In this document: piece by piece, positions 17,739 to 27,045 of the stretch
How the letters are laid out: each line of letters begins with the position of its first letter
How positions within the stretch are numbered: the first letter of the stretch is position 1
Source of the DNA: Pseudoalteromonas luteoviolacea
GTDB taxonomy: Bacteria; Pseudomonadota; Gammaproteobacteria; Enterobacterales; Alteromonadaceae
DNA: 64,000 nt
Direction: 5' to 3'
Assembly: GCF_001696455.1 (NCBI RefSeq)
Contig: NZ_MAUJ01000001.1
Location: 992,001-1,056,000, forward strand
The notes under the pieces: model-generated
Database searches by the model: none
Seen by the model: only the letters and a program-made list of their open reading frames with translations
Told to the model about the DNA's origin: nothing
Program-made: the position numbers and the translations under genes

Positions 17739-19253
17739 ATGTCTTTTATTTCTCGTTTTTCAACAATTGCCGTTGCTTTAGGCGCATCAACCGCTGTTCA
17801 AGCAGCTGACATTCAATTCACTTCAAAGCTGCAAGAAGCAAATTCTTTAGTTGTATTTAAGACTGAAGATCAAAAGCCTGCATTCAAATTTTTAGATAAG
17901 GCGACTAGAGCACAATTAAGCAAAGCACTGGAAAGCGAAAAGTTCCAAGGTAAATTTGGTAAGACAGTAGAAGTACTGGCGCCCGTTTCTTCTAATTATG
18001 CACGTATTCTCGTTGTTGGATTAGGTAAAGAAGATGAGCTAAACGCGAGTAAAATGGCCAAACTTGGCGGTAACCTGCATGCCAAACTAGAAGATAAAAA
18101 GTCGGATACCGTTGCGATTGCATTTGAGGACTTTGATGGCGAGATCAATAACTCAGAATTAGCGGCTCAACTTGCCCATGGTATTAACCTTCGAGACCAT
18201 ACTTTCGAAGTATACAAAAAAGAGCCGAACACTTTTAACGTTAATTATAGTATTGACGTAGATAGCAAGCGCAAAGCCGCGAAAGAATATTTAACACTTG
18301 AACACATTCAATCAGGCGTCTTTTTAGCGCGCGATCTCACCTCTGAAATAGCATCAGAAATGACACCTGTGGACTTTGCAAATGCAGCTAAGCAACTTGA
18401 ACAGTACGGCGTTGAAGTAAAGGTGCTAGAGCCTGCTGAAATTAAAGAGTTAGGTATGGGCGCGCTGGAAGCTGTTGGGCGTGGCAGTGCTCAAGGTTCT
18501 AGATTGGTTATCGCACATTACAAAGGTAATAATGACACGCCTATTGCACTAGTAGGTAAAGGTATTACTTTTGACTCTGGTGGTTACAACGTTAAGACTG
18601 GCAAATCTATCGCCCTTATGAAAGTGGATATGGCTGGCGCTGCTGCTGTACTTGGTACAGTTCAAGCAATGGCAAAGGCAAAAGCAGACGTTAACGTTGT
18701 TGCTGTCATGCCAATGGCTGCGAATATGGTTTCTGAAAACTCTTTTGCGCCAGGTGACGTACTTCGTACAGCTGAAGGCTTAAGCGTAGAGGTATTGAAT
18801 ACGGATGCAGAAGGCCGGCTTATTTTAAGTGATGCTCTTTGGTATGCTCGTCAATTCTACAAGCCAGAGATAATGGTTGATTTAGCAACACTTACTGGCT
18901 CAAAAATACGCGCTGTTGGCAATAACTACTCAGCTATTTTCTCTGAAGATGATCAGCTTGTTAAAGAGTTTACGCTTGCTGGTAAAACGGTAAACGAACA
19001 AGTTTGGCGACTTCCTCTAGGATATAAAGATGCACTTAAGTCTGACATTGCTGATTTAACAAACATTGGTTCCTATGGGCCTGGCGCGACGACAGCTGCA
19101 ACGTTCTTACAACAGTTTGTAGGCGACACTCGATGGGTTCACATCGATATCGCAGGCAATGCGATTACAAAGAAAAACAAAAATGAAGTGCCAGCAGGTG
19201 GTACTGGCTACGGTGTAAGAATATTAAGTGAATGGCTATTAAGCGGTAACTAA
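17739..19253 (+). CDS. Exported leucyl aminopeptidase (M17 family)
   Basis: A 504-residue protein from ATG 17739 (MSFISRFSTIAVALG), preferred over the TTG at 17709 because AGAGGG precedes it. Residues 1-23 are a signal peptide ending AVQA-AD, unusual for M17 enzymes, which are normally cytoplasmic. The N-terminal macro-like domain is followed by the catalytic domain with the two-metal motifs VGKGITFDSGGYN and NTDAEGRL, a lysine in LMKVDMAGAAAV and a C-terminal GGTGYGVR. It should remove N-terminal residues from peptides in the periplasm or outside the cell. It is monocistronic with a strong terminator. Confidence 0.9.
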   Translation: MSFISRFSTIAVALGASTAVQAADIQFTSKLQEANSLVVFKTEDQKPAFKFLDKATRAQLSKALESEKFQGKFGKTVEVLAPVSSNYARILVVGLGKEDELNASKMAKLGGNLHAKLEDKKSDTVAIAFEDFDGEINNSELAAQLAHGINLRDHTFEVYKKEPNTFNVNYSIDVDSKRKAAKEYLTLEHIQSGVFLARDLTSEIASEMTPVDFANAAKQLEQYGVEVKVLEPAEIKELGMGALEAVGRGSAQGSRLVIAHYKGNNDTPIALVGKGITFDSGGYNVKTGKSIALMKVDMAGAAAVLGTVQAMAKAKADVNVVAVMPMAANMVSENSFAPGDVLRTAEGLSVEVLNTDAEGRLILSDALWYARQFYKPEIMVDLATLTGSKIRAVGNNYSAIFSEDDQLVKEFTLAGKTVNEQVWRLPLGYKDALKSDIADLTNIGSYGPGATTAATFLQQFVGDTRWVHIDIAGNAITKKNKNEVPAGGTGYGVRILSEWLLSGN

Positions 19254-19266
19254 TTTTCTCATAATA

Positions 19267-19292
19267 AAGGCCATGCTGATGCATGGCCTTTT
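19267..19292 (+). terminator. Rho-independent terminator of the aminopeptidase gene
   Basis: AAGGCCATGC (19267-19276), loop TGAT, GCATGGCCTT (19281-19290), then TT: a 10-bp perfect stem 13 bp after the stop codon. Confidence 0.85.
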
Positions 19293-19423
19293 CGTATGTG
19301 TTATACCCTTTTATCGTATGGTCACACTTCTTCCAAAAATGTATATTGAACGCGCAACCAAAATGTAATGACAACCTAAATATAATAAAAAAGTCGTGTT
19401 CAAATCACTGTAAAGACAATTTA

Positions 19424-20080
19424 ATGACAAACAACAAGACCTATATTTTGGGTGAGCGTGCACTCGTAATCGACATCGCCCAAGCGACCTTATCACAGCA
19501 GCAGCAAAATAAACTATTTGCAATGCATACATGGATGCGGCAACAACGAGTCTTTATAGATATTGTTCCTGCAAAGACTACTATCACGGGCTACTTAATG
19601 CATTCGCAGGACCCTGAGTTTTGGCTGCAAAAAATGCAACTAGCATGGGAAAATATCGAGCCTGAAGAGTACCAACCGGTAACACATGAGATCATCACTC
19701 AGTACGGAGGTGAGCAAGGTCCAGATTTAATCAATGTTGCGAACCTACTTGATTTATCAACTTCTCAGGTTGTAGAGCTTCACTCGTCCCAAACTTACCA
19801 AGTTAAATTTTTGGGGTTTTTACCGGGTTTCGTTTATTTGGGGGAATTAGATAAACAACTTCATTTACCGAGACTAGAATCACCGAGAACACATGTACCT
19901 AAAGGCTCAGTTGCGATTGCAGAGGATCTTACCGCAATTTATCCTAGTGAGTCACCAGGAGGTTGGCGTCTTATAGGTCATACAGGCATGACACTTTTTG
20001 ATCCTCACTCAAACACACCAAGTATTTTTCAACCAGGAGATATTGTGAAGTTTATACCAAGCAAGGAGAGCATATGTTAA
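19424..20080 (+). CDS. pxpB: 5-oxoprolinase subunit PxpB (KipI-like)
   Basis: A 218-residue protein from ATG 19424; an upstream extension is open but has no start context and overlaps the previous terminator. The core LGFLPGFVYLGELD, PRTHVPKGSVAIA and SPGGWRLIGHT is the signature of the KipI/PxpB family. With PxpC and PxpA it forms the ATP-dependent 5-oxoprolinase that opens pyroglutamate to glutamate in the cytoplasm. It overlaps pxpC by 7 bp and leads a five-gene operon for pyroglutamate use. Confidence 0.9.
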   Translation: MTNNKTYILGERALVIDIAQATLSQQQQNKLFAMHTWMRQQRVFIDIVPAKTTITGYLMHSQDPEFWLQKMQLAWENIEPEEYQPVTHEIITQYGGEQGPDLINVANLLDLSTSQVVELHSSQTYQVKFLGFLPGFVYLGELDKQLHLPRLESPRTHVPKGSVAIAEDLTAIYPSESPGGWRLIGHTGMTLFDPHSNTPSIFQPGDIVKFIPSKESIC

Positions 20081-21009
20081 AAACTCTAAAGGGAGGGATT
20101 CAAGCCTGTGTACAAGATTTTGGTCGTCAGGGCTATAGGCACCTAGGGGTTTCTCAAACGGGAGTACTCGACCCGCTAGCGATGAATTACGCTAATGCAC
20201 TGCTTCACAATGAAGATAATACTCCAGTTATAGAGATTACTGTCGGCTTGTGCCATTTTGAATTCTTAGAATCTACCAATTTTGCGATAACGGGTGCAGA
20301 CTTAGCAGCGAGGCTAAATGGTAAACAGCTTGAGAGTGGCTGGCGATATTCAGCATCAGCTGGGGACAAATTGACTTTTAGTTCTAGCAAGGATGGACTA
20401 AGGGCTTATTTGGCTGTTCAGGGGGGATTTAAATTAAACCAAATCTTAGACTCCTACTCAACGGATCTTCAAGCCGGATTCGGCGGTTTTTCTGGGCACG
20501 CGCTTAAAGAAGGGGATGTTCTGCATTACGAGCGGTATTCAGCGTTACCAAGCGTAGGTGCTGCTCAACCTTTGTACGACAAAAAAATTCGCGTAATGGC
20601 AGGTCCCCATTGTGACTTAATAAGTGACGTGCAGTATCAACTTTTATTTACTCAATGTTGGCAAGTTCTTCCTCAAAGTAATAGGATGGGGATTCGTATG
20701 GAAAGTGAGCGAGATCTGTGCCATGCGCAAAGCATACCTAGTCAGGCTGTAACACCCGGCGTAGTGCAATTGCCGCCTAATGGAAAACCCATTATCCTGA
20801 GCAATGATTGTCAAACAACTGGAGGCTACCCTATCATCGCGCAAGTCATCGAAGCTGATTTAAGACACTTAAGCCAACTTGCACCAGGCCAACACTGCGC
20901 TTTTGAGTTAGTAACGCGTCAAGATGCAACAAATGCTTTACAAATACAGCGCCAACACCTTGCGCAGTTTAAAATCGCCATAAACAACAACGATAAGAAT
21001 ATAGTATGA
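20074..21009 (+). CDS. pxpC: 5-oxoprolinase subunit PxpC (KipA-like)
   Basis: A 311-residue biotin-dependent-carboxylase-like protein of the KipA/PxpC family. Typical stretches are QDFGRQGYRHLGVSQTGVLD at the N-terminus, NRMGIRMESE, and LSNDCQTTGGYPIIAQVI near the C-terminus. AAGGAG precedes the ATG. It overlaps pxpB by 7 bp and the next gene by 4 bp, so the subunits are translationally coupled. The third subunit, PxpA (LamB/YcsF family), is not found anywhere in this window. Confidence 0.92.
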   Translation: MLKTLKGGIQACVQDFGRQGYRHLGVSQTGVLDPLAMNYANALLHNEDNTPVIEITVGLCHFEFLESTNFAITGADLAARLNGKQLESGWRYSASAGDKLTFSSSKDGLRAYLAVQGGFKLNQILDSYSTDLQAGFGGFSGHALKEGDVLHYERYSALPSVGAAQPLYDKKIRVMAGPHCDLISDVQYQLLFTQCWQVLPQSNRMGIRMESERDLCHAQSIPSQAVTPGVVQLPPNGKPIILSNDCQTTGGYPIIAQVIEADLRHLSQLAPGQHCAFELVTRQDATNALQIQRQHLAQFKIAINNNDKNIV

Positions 21010-21746
21010 GTGAACTTAATTTATTGCCCTTAACTGGGATACTCGTTGTCGTGTTAGGCTTTGCCTTTCGCTTCAACCCATTACTAGTTGTTACCGCAGC
21101 TGGCTTAATTACTGGCTGGGCTGTGGATCTAAATTTTGCCGAATTACTTGCTACATTTGGCGAAAAATTTATGAACTCAAGACAACTCGCGAGTTTTCTG
21201 TTGATCCTACCTGTCATCGCCATTCTTGAACGATATGGATTACAAAATAGAGCCAAAAACTGGATTGCCAGTATCAAGGGTGCGACAACCGCACGAATTT
21301 TAAGTGTTTATTTTGTAGTAAGAGAAACATCTGCCGCACTGGGGCTTTTAAGCTTAGCTGGCCAAGCGCAAACGGTTCGCCCTCTTTTAGCGCCAATGGC
21401 GCTTGGCGCTGCTGCTAACGTCCATGGTGAATTGCCTAAAGAGGTTAAAGATATGATTAGCGCTCACTCGGCGGCGTGCGACAATATCGCAGTGTTTTTT
21501 GGCGAAGATATCTTTATCGCATTTGGTGCCGTACTCCTTATGGATGCATTTTTGAAAGAAAATGGTATCGCAGGTATAGAGCCGCTACATATCGGCTTGT
21601 GGGCAATACCAACAGCCATTGCGGCTTTGATTGTACACCTGTTTAGGCTAGCAAGGCTCGAAGCCAAAATCTGTAATAAAATTGCGGAATTGAAGAACAG
21701 CTCAACAAATTATAATAAATCGATCGACAGCGAGGAGACCGCATGA
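21006..21746 (+). CDS. 5-oxoproline transporter subunit, DUF969 family
   Basis: A 246-residue membrane protein with about six hydrophobic segments; family-like motifs are RFNPLLVVTAAGLITG, REMSA-like VRETSAALGLLSLAGQAQT, and SAACDNIAVFFGEDIF. DUF969 and DUF979 proteins occur as adjacent pairs with 5-oxoprolinase and pyroglutamyl-peptidase genes and are regarded as a pyroglutamate permease. Here the pair has that exact context. It overlaps both neighbours by 4 bp. Confidence 0.85.
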   Translation: MSELNLLPLTGILVVVLGFAFRFNPLLVVTAAGLITGWAVDLNFAELLATFGEKFMNSRQLASFLLILPVIAILERYGLQNRAKNWIASIKGATTARILSVYFVVRETSAALGLLSLAGQAQTVRPLLAPMALGAAANVHGELPKEVKDMISAHSAACDNIAVFFGEDIFIAFGAVLLMDAFLKENGIAGIEPLHIGLWAIPTAIAALIVHLFRLARLEAKICNKIAELKNSSTNYNKSIDSEETA

Positions 21747-22765
21747 GCGCAGTAAGTTCGAGTAACCAAGGCGCTCAGCCAGCATTACTTTCCATTGACA
21801 ATATTTACCTGTTAATAGGGTTTGTTGTTCTATTCCTCGTAGTAAAAACCTTACAAGATAAAAATCATCCCAAACGCCTAACTACGGCATTATTTTGGAT
21901 GTTATTTGGTAACGTTTTTCTATTTGGAGATTTGTCAATCACTTTGGTCGGAGAAACCATAACCTATCAGTGGGTGGGTATAAGTGTATTATTCATTGCT
22001 GCACTCGCTGGCTTGGGCCTAGTGTCGATGGGCACATACACGATGCCAAGTGAGGACGAGCTGGAAAAGCACTCACAAAATATTGGTAATAAACTTTTCA
22101 TACCTGCCGTTTTAATTCCAATCATTACTGTAATTTGTACTTTATTTTTGGGCGGTACCAATATTGATGGCATATTTATTTTTGACCAAAACCATTTAAC
22201 CCTAGCGTCTCTAACACTGGCGTGCGGAGGAGCGTTACTTGTCGCTTGGAAGTTTACGTCAGGTAGTCCTTTTCAAGCCCTCAGCGAATCAAGGCGACTG
22301 GTCGACTCCATCGGGTGGGCTGCTATTCTTCCGCAAATGCTTGCCATGTTGGGCGGAGTCTTTATTGTGGCAAATACTGGCACAGCCATACAGGACATTG
22401 TGACTTTATTCATCTCTCCTGATAACCGCTTCATGTTAGTCGTTTTGTACTGTGTTGGCATGGCATTATTTACAATGATCATGGGCAACGCATTTGCGGC
22501 CTTCCCTGTTATGACAGCGGGTATTGCTGTTCCATTTTTAATTCAAGGCCATGGTGCTAGCCCTGCTCCTTTGGTAGCAATTGGTATGTATTCGGGTTAT
22601 TGCGGGACCCTGATGACGCCAATGGCGGCTAATTTTAACATTGTGCCAGCAGCCCTGCTAGATTTGAAAGATAAATATCAAGTAATAAAGGTACAGATCC
22701 CGACAGCAATCGCCCTCTTGATAATCAATATTTTCCTCATGTATGGAGTTATCTTTAATGACTAA
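21743..22765 (+). CDS. 5-oxoproline transporter subunit, DUF979 family
   Basis: A 340-residue membrane protein with about nine hydrophobic segments. Motifs include [34 protein letters not shown] and [19 protein letters not shown]. It is the partner of the DUF969 protein and starts in its last codons. It overlaps the following pcp gene by 8 bp. Inner membrane; likely carries pyroglutamate into the cell. Confidence 0.85.
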   Translation: MSAVSSSNQGAQPALLSIDNIYLLIGFVVLFLVVKTLQDKNHPKRLTTALFWMLFGNVFLFGDLSITLVGETITYQWVGISVLFIAALAGLGLVSMGTYTMPSEDELEKHSQNIGNKLFIPAVLIPIITVICTLFLGGTNIDGIFIFDQNHLTLASLTLACGGALLVAWKFTSGSPFQALSESRRLVDSIGWAAILPQMLAMLGGVFIVANTGTAIQDIVTLFISPDNRFMLVVLYCVGMALFTMIMGNAFAAFPVMTAGIAVPFLIQGHGASPAPLVAIGMYSGYCGTLMTPMAANFNIVPAALLDLKDKYQVIKVQIPTAIALLIINIFLMYGVIFND

Positions 22766-23420
22766 TGCAAATCACCCAATCGTGTTGATCACTGGCTTTG
22801 AGCCATTTGGCGGCGAGAAAGTAAACCCGTCATGGCAAGCCGTGCAACAACTGGAAGGGCTCATTATTGAAGGTCATGTTGTCGTCACGCGTGAATTACC
22901 GTGTGAGTTTGATACATCCCTTGAGGCACTCTATAACAACATAGCCCTGCATGAACCTGCGCTTGTTTTATGTGTAGGACAAGCAGGAGGAAGAAGTGAC
23001 ATCAGTATAGAGCGAATCGCTATCAATATTAATGATGCCCGAATTCAAGATAATGCTGGCCACCAGCCAATAGACACACCCGTTGTCAAAGATGGACCGG
23101 CTGCTATTTTTGCTAAACTGCCTATAAAACGAATGCTTTGGGATTTGCATGAAAACCAAATACCAGCCAGCATTTCAAATACAGCAGGTACTTATGTATG
23201 TAATCATGTTATGTATGGTCTTTGCCATTTTATAGAGAATCACAAGCAAAATCTTAAGGGCGGATTTATCCATATTCCGTATTTGCCAAGTCAAGCAGTG
23301 CACCACAACGGTGCGCCCAGTATGGCTCAGTCAACCGTGATTTCAGCCCTAAAATCTATGATCTCTTCCGCTTTGATACACGATCAAGATCTTGAGATAG
23401 CAGCAGGCACTACTCATTAA
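22758..23420 (+). CDS. pcp: Pyroglutamyl-peptidase I (pyrrolidone-carboxylate peptidase)
   Basis: A 220-residue C15 peptidase from ATG 22758, with GGAG upstream inside the previous gene. It has the opening motif [16 protein letters not shown], the glutamate region [17 protein letters not shown], the catalytic cysteine in [11 protein letters not shown] and the histidine in [11 protein letters not shown]. It removes N-terminal pyroglutamate from peptides in the cytoplasm. Co-expression with pxpBC and the transporter closes the route from pyroglutamyl peptides to glutamate. Last gene of the operon. Confidence 0.95.
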   Translation: MTNANHPIVLITGFEPFGGEKVNPSWQAVQQLEGLIIEGHVVVTRELPCEFDTSLEALYNNIALHEPALVLCVGQAGGRSDISIERIAININDARIQDNAGHQPIDTPVVKDGPAAIFAKLPIKRMLWDLHENQIPASISNTAGTYVCNHVMYGLCHFIENHKQNLKGGFIHIPYLPSQAVHHNGAPSMAQSTVISALKSMISSALIHDQDLEIAAGTTH

Positions 23421-23430
23421 CCCCCCCTTT

Positions 23431-23460
23431 CCATTTTGGTGCATTTACGCACCAAAATGG
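23431..23460 (+). terminator. Strong hairpin after the pyroglutamate operon
   Basis: CCATTTTGGTGC (23431-23442), loop ATTTAC, GCACCAAAATGG (23449-23460): 12 bp perfect pairing, 10 bp after the pcp stop. No T-run follows, so it may work as a 3' stabilising structure or a factor-dependent terminator. Confidence 0.55.
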
Positions 23461-23623
23461 CACCAAATTACACTCGTCAACCTGTAAGTTTTGTATGTGA
23501 CTTATGCATATTTTTCTGATAATTATATGTTTTAAGCAGTAAAAATATCACTACAACAACAATACTGCACTGGCAGCATCACCAAAAGATGTTTCAAAAA
23601 ATATAAACAGGAATGAGGATATT

Positions 23624-25293
23624 ATGTGTTCAATATTTGGTGTTTTAGAAATTAAAGGTTCACCTGATAAATTAAGATCTCAAGCGATAGAGATGTCGAA
23701 AAAGCTTAGACACCGAGGCCCAGATTGGTCCGGAGTATATGCAAGCGATAAAGCAATTTTAGTTCACGAAAGACTTGCGATTGTAGGCGTAGGAAGTGGT
23801 GCACAACCGCTATACAACCCAGAAAAAACTCATGTATTAGCTGTTAATGGCGAAATATATAATCATAAATCTCTAGCAGAGACACTGAGTGTCCCTTTTG
23901 AGTTTCAAACTAAGTCAGACTGTGAAATCATTTGGCGCTTTATAAACAAAAAGGTCCTGAATTTTTAGATGACCTAAACGGCATTTTCGCTTTTTGTCTT
24001 TACGATGAAGAAAATGATGCTTATTTAATTGGTCGAGACCATATTGGTATCATTCCGCTCTACACGGGTAGAGATCAGCATGGTAACTTTTATGTGGCCA
24101 GCGAGATGAAAGCGCTAACGCCCATATGCACGCAAATTGAGGAGTTTCCTCCTGGCCATTATTTGTATTCAAAAGAAGGCTCATATCACAAGTACTATCA
24201 AAGAGACTGGCAAAACTTTGAATCTGTACAAAACAATGCTGCAAGTGCACTTGACGTACAAGAAGGGCTAGAGTCCGCAGTTAAAAGGCAGTTGATGTGT
24301 GATGTGCCTTATGGCGTCCTATTATCAGGAGGCTTAGATTCCTCAGTAATTTCAGCGATTACACAACAATATGCAGCAAAACGTGTTGAAGATAATGATG
24401 CGAGCGACGCTTGGTGGCCTAAACTGCACTCATTCTCTATTGGGTTAGAGGGTTCACCAGATTTAGCCGCAGCGCAAAAAGTTGCTGACCGCATTGGTAC
24501 GGTTCATCACCCTATTCACTTCACCGTTCAGCAAGGTATTGATGCTTTGAAAGAAGTTGTTTATCACCTAGAAACGTATGACGTTACTACTATACGAGCA
24601 TCAACGCCTATGTACTTGATGGCAAGATACATTAAAGCAATGGGGATCAAAATGGTGCTGTCTGGCGAAGGTGCGGATGAACTGTTTGGCGGGTATTTAT
24701 ATTTCCACAAGGCTCCAAATAGTAAAGAGTTTCATGAAGAGCTAAACCGAAAAGTATCTAAGCTGCACATGTTTGATTGTTTGAGAGCGAATAAGTCTAT
24801 GGCTGCTTGGGGTGTAGAAGCGCGAGTGCCGTTTTTAGATAAAGAATTTGTCGATGTCGCCATGCGTACAAACCCAGAATATAAAATGTGTAAAGAGGGG
24901 CGGATAGAAAAACATATCATCCGTGAAGCATTTGACGGTTATTTACCTGATGACGTATTGTGGCGCCAAAAAGAGCAATTTTCAGACGGTGTCGGATACT
25001 CTTGGATAGACTCTTTGAGAGAATATGCTGAAGCACAGGTCTCCGATCAAGACCTTGCAAATGCACAATATCGATTCCCTATAAATACTCCAGATAGCAA
25101 AGAAGCATTCTTTTATCGAACTATATTTGAGGAGCACTTCCCTGGTGACGCAGCCGCTAAATGTGTTCCGCACGGCAAGTCAGTTGCATGTTCAACACCC
25201 GAAGCACTTGCTTGGGATAAAAGCTTTGAAGAAAATGCAGACCCATCTGGTCGTGCTGCCAATGTTCACAATGATGCCTACGAAAACGACTAG
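23624..25293 (+). pseudogene. asnB: Asparagine synthase B, broken by a one-base frameshift
   Basis: The locus encodes a glutamine-hydrolysing asparagine synthase in two frames. The first part (23624-23968) starts MCSIFGV, with the catalytic Cys2 and the RHRGPDWSG and NGEIYNH motifs of the glutaminase domain. The second (from about 23932) resumes with LALYKQKGPEFLDDL and has the synthetase motif LLSGGLDSS, SGEGADELFGGY and EARVPFLDKEF. The break falls in GAAATCATTTGGCG. One extra T there restores E-I-I-L-A-L and a 556-residue protein, close to the 554 of E. coli AsnB. Everything else looks intact and conserved, so this is a very recent mutation or a sequencing error in a short T run. Without repair only the glutaminase fragment would be made. 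Single gene; terminator after it. Confidence 0.9.
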
Positions 25294-25303
25294 CATCGCT
25301 TTT

Positions 25304-25330
25304 TTGCCTGCGGTTTAACGCTGCGGGCAA
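25304..25330 (+). terminator. Hairpin after asnB
   Basis: TTGCCTGCGG (25304-25313) pairs with the run ending GGGCAA at 25330 over ten pairs, two of them G-T. A T-containing stretch (TATTTCT) follows. It lies 10 bp after the asnB stop. Confidence 0.55.
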
Positions 25331-25418
25331 TATTTCTCTATAACCTTGCTACTAGTTGGTTTTTTAATACCAAAGAAAGTAATACACTGCACTTAATTCA
25401 ATACAAAGAGAAAAGCAC

Positions 25419-25892
25419 ATGATTGAACAAGGACAAAATATCCCAGCTTCAGTACTATCTGAATTAACTGCTGATGGTATGCAAACGTATTCAACTAACG
25501 ACTTATTTTCAAACAAAAAAGTGGTGGTTTTTGCCGTTCCTGGCGCTTTCACACCAACCTGTTCTGCATCTCACCTACCCGGTTTTGTAACCCTTGCTGA
25601 TAAAATTAAAGCGCAAGGCGTTGACGAAATCTTTTGTGTATCCGTGAACGATGCATTTGTTATGAAGTTTTGGGGTGAAGCACACAATGCAGAAGAAATC
25701 CGTATGCTAGGTGACGGTGACGCAAGCTTTACCAAAGCCTTGGGCCTCGAAATGAATACCGAAAGTTTTGGCGGTGTGCGCTCACAACGTTACGCGATGA
25801 TCGTTGAAAACGGGATTGTCAAAACGCTAAATCTAGAAGAGCCAAAAACATTTGAAGTATCTAAAGCCGAAGTCATTTTAGAGCTTTTATAA
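25419..25892 (+). CDS. Peroxiredoxin (Prx5/AhpE-type)
   Basis: A 157-residue thioredoxin-fold peroxidase. The peroxidatic cysteine is in PGAFTPTCSASHLPGF, and GGVRSQRYAMIVENG is the conserved arginine region. A second cysteine stands in DEIFCVSVND. It reduces hydroperoxides using glutathione or thioredoxin, in the cytoplasm. Length is typical for the bacterial single-domain Prx5 group, without the C-terminal glutaredoxin seen in some relatives. Single gene with its own terminator. Confidence 0.92.
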   Translation: MIEQGQNIPASVLSELTADGMQTYSTNDLFSNKKVVVFAVPGAFTPTCSASHLPGFVTLADKIKAQGVDEIFCVSVNDAFVMKFWGEAHNAEEIRMLGDGDASFTKALGLEMNTESFGGVRSQRYAMIVENGIVKTLNLEEPKTFEVSKAEVILELL

Positions 25893-25898
25893 CCTTAT

Positions 25899-25932
25899 AA
25901 TAAAGCCGTCTTCAATTGAAAACGGCTTTATT
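25899..25932 (+). terminator. Terminator of the peroxiredoxin gene
   Basis: AATAAAGCCGT (25899-25909) pairs with ACGGCTTTATT ending at 25932, an 11-bp stem with a 12-nt loop. A T-rich stretch (CATTTTTC) follows. Confidence 0.75.
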
Positions 25933-26001
25933 CATTTTTCACACCTAACTGTTTTGTGGGCAAACCGCATTGAAGGTAAAAGTTTGCGATGGCAGTTATC
26001 T

Positions 26002-26274
26002 TTACAACACACTGCTCAATACCCTGATCACAGATATTAAAATCACTAACCCCGTGAGTTCAATAACCAGTGCCTTAAACCAATGACATGACTCTTCATC
26101 ATCCAAACTTTCACCCGGAAAAAAGCCGATTGATATAGTGCGATAAAAATACCAGCCAATCGACCAACCTATTGTTGAGACCCCAATGTGCCAAGCAAGA
26201 AAGTGTAACAACCTTAATATGCCTAATATCACTCTTGCAACAGTATAAAATAGCCCTTCAAACAGTTCTGTCAC
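26002..26274 (-). CDS. Small hypothetical membrane protein
   Basis: A 90-residue protein starting with GTG at 26274 behind AGAGG. It has hydrophobic segments around residues 10-40 and 68-88 with a charged loop (GESLDDEESCHW) between. I do not recognise the family. It is a single gene convergent with the peroxiredoxin gene. The 12-bp palindrome at 26390-26401 lies about 115 bp upstream. Confidence 0.55.
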   Translation of the reverse strand: MTELFEGLFYTVARVILGILRLLHFLAWHIGVSTIGWSIGWYFYRTISIGFFPGESLDDEESCHWFKALVIELTGLVILISVIRVLSSVL

Positions 26275-26389
26275 TAAGAGACCTCTGAACCAACGCTTGT
26301 ACTACATAACATTTCATAATACCGTATCAAAAAATTTAATCTATTCAGCTAACGTAACGATCAATGACAAAATTCTTCTATATTTGCGG

Positions 26390-26401
26390 GTAACGCGTTA
26401 C
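26390..26401. promoter_or_regulatory. 12-bp perfect palindrome
   Basis: GTAACGCGTTAC in the gap between the small membrane-protein gene and the lrp-like gene. It could be an operator. No regulator can be named, and a 12-bp palindrome can arise by chance in a window this size. Confidence 0.3.
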
Positions 26402-26495
26402 TACGCTCTGATTTACCTTAATTACTGCGCATGCCATATTGCCGATACGACATATGCTAACAGCAGCGCTCTCACCAACTGATTAACTTGCTCGC

Positions 26496-26945
26496 TCAAG
26501 CTCTTTCGTCTTTAGTTGAGTCCATCACTACATGCGTAGTGATATTACTGACTTGAGGAATGGCTCCCAGTACATCAGCATGAAAAGTTTTGTAGGCTTG
26601 TAAGTTAGTTGTCTCTACTCGTAATAAATATTCGAAAGTACCTGTAACATTGTGACACTCTTTAACTTCGTCGGCTAATTCAATTGCTTCTTCAAAAGCT
26701 CGCTGAGCTGGTGTTGAGTGATCTCTAAGACCCACACCGACATAAGCAATGAACTGCACCCCCAATAACTCACCATCCAATATTGCCCGATACCCTTTAA
26801 TGACCCCTTTGGATTCAAGTTCCTGTACTCTTCGTAAGCAAGCAGAAGGAGAAAGCCCTATTTTTTCTGCAAGCTCAACATTTGAAATGCGGCCATCTCG
26901 AGAAAGCTCTCGCAATATAATTTCGTTAAACCTATCCATTTCCAT
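26496..26945 (-). CDS. Lrp/AsnC-family transcriptional regulator
   Basis: A 149-residue protein. Residues 1-60 hold the AsnC-type helix-turn-helix (LRELSRDGRISNVELAEKIG, LSPSACLRRVQELESKGVI), and 65-145 the RAM/AsnC ligand-binding domain. Length is normal. It is divergent from a LysE-type exporter with 100 bp between, an arrangement usual for amino-acid-sensing control of export. The effector is probably an amino acid. Confidence 0.92.
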   Translation of the reverse strand: MEMDRFNEIILRELSRDGRISNVELAEKIGLSPSACLRRVQELESKGVIKGYRAILDGELLGVQFIAYVGVGLRDHSTPAQRAFEEAIELADEVKECHNVTGTFEYLLRVETTNLQAYKTFHADVLGAIPQVSNITTHVVMDSTKDERA

Positions 26946-27045
26946 TTTTCATTGCTCACATATTCATTTTATCAATTCATTACGCGGCCTAATTGCGCAA
27001 TAAAAAACGTAAAGTTGTTATAAAGAATACTTAGAGGTTATACCA

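Noticed and set aside
23924..23970. Programmed frameshifting in asnB
   Set aside because: There is no X-XXY-YYZ slippery heptamer at the join and asnB is not known to use recoding. A lost T explains the break simply.
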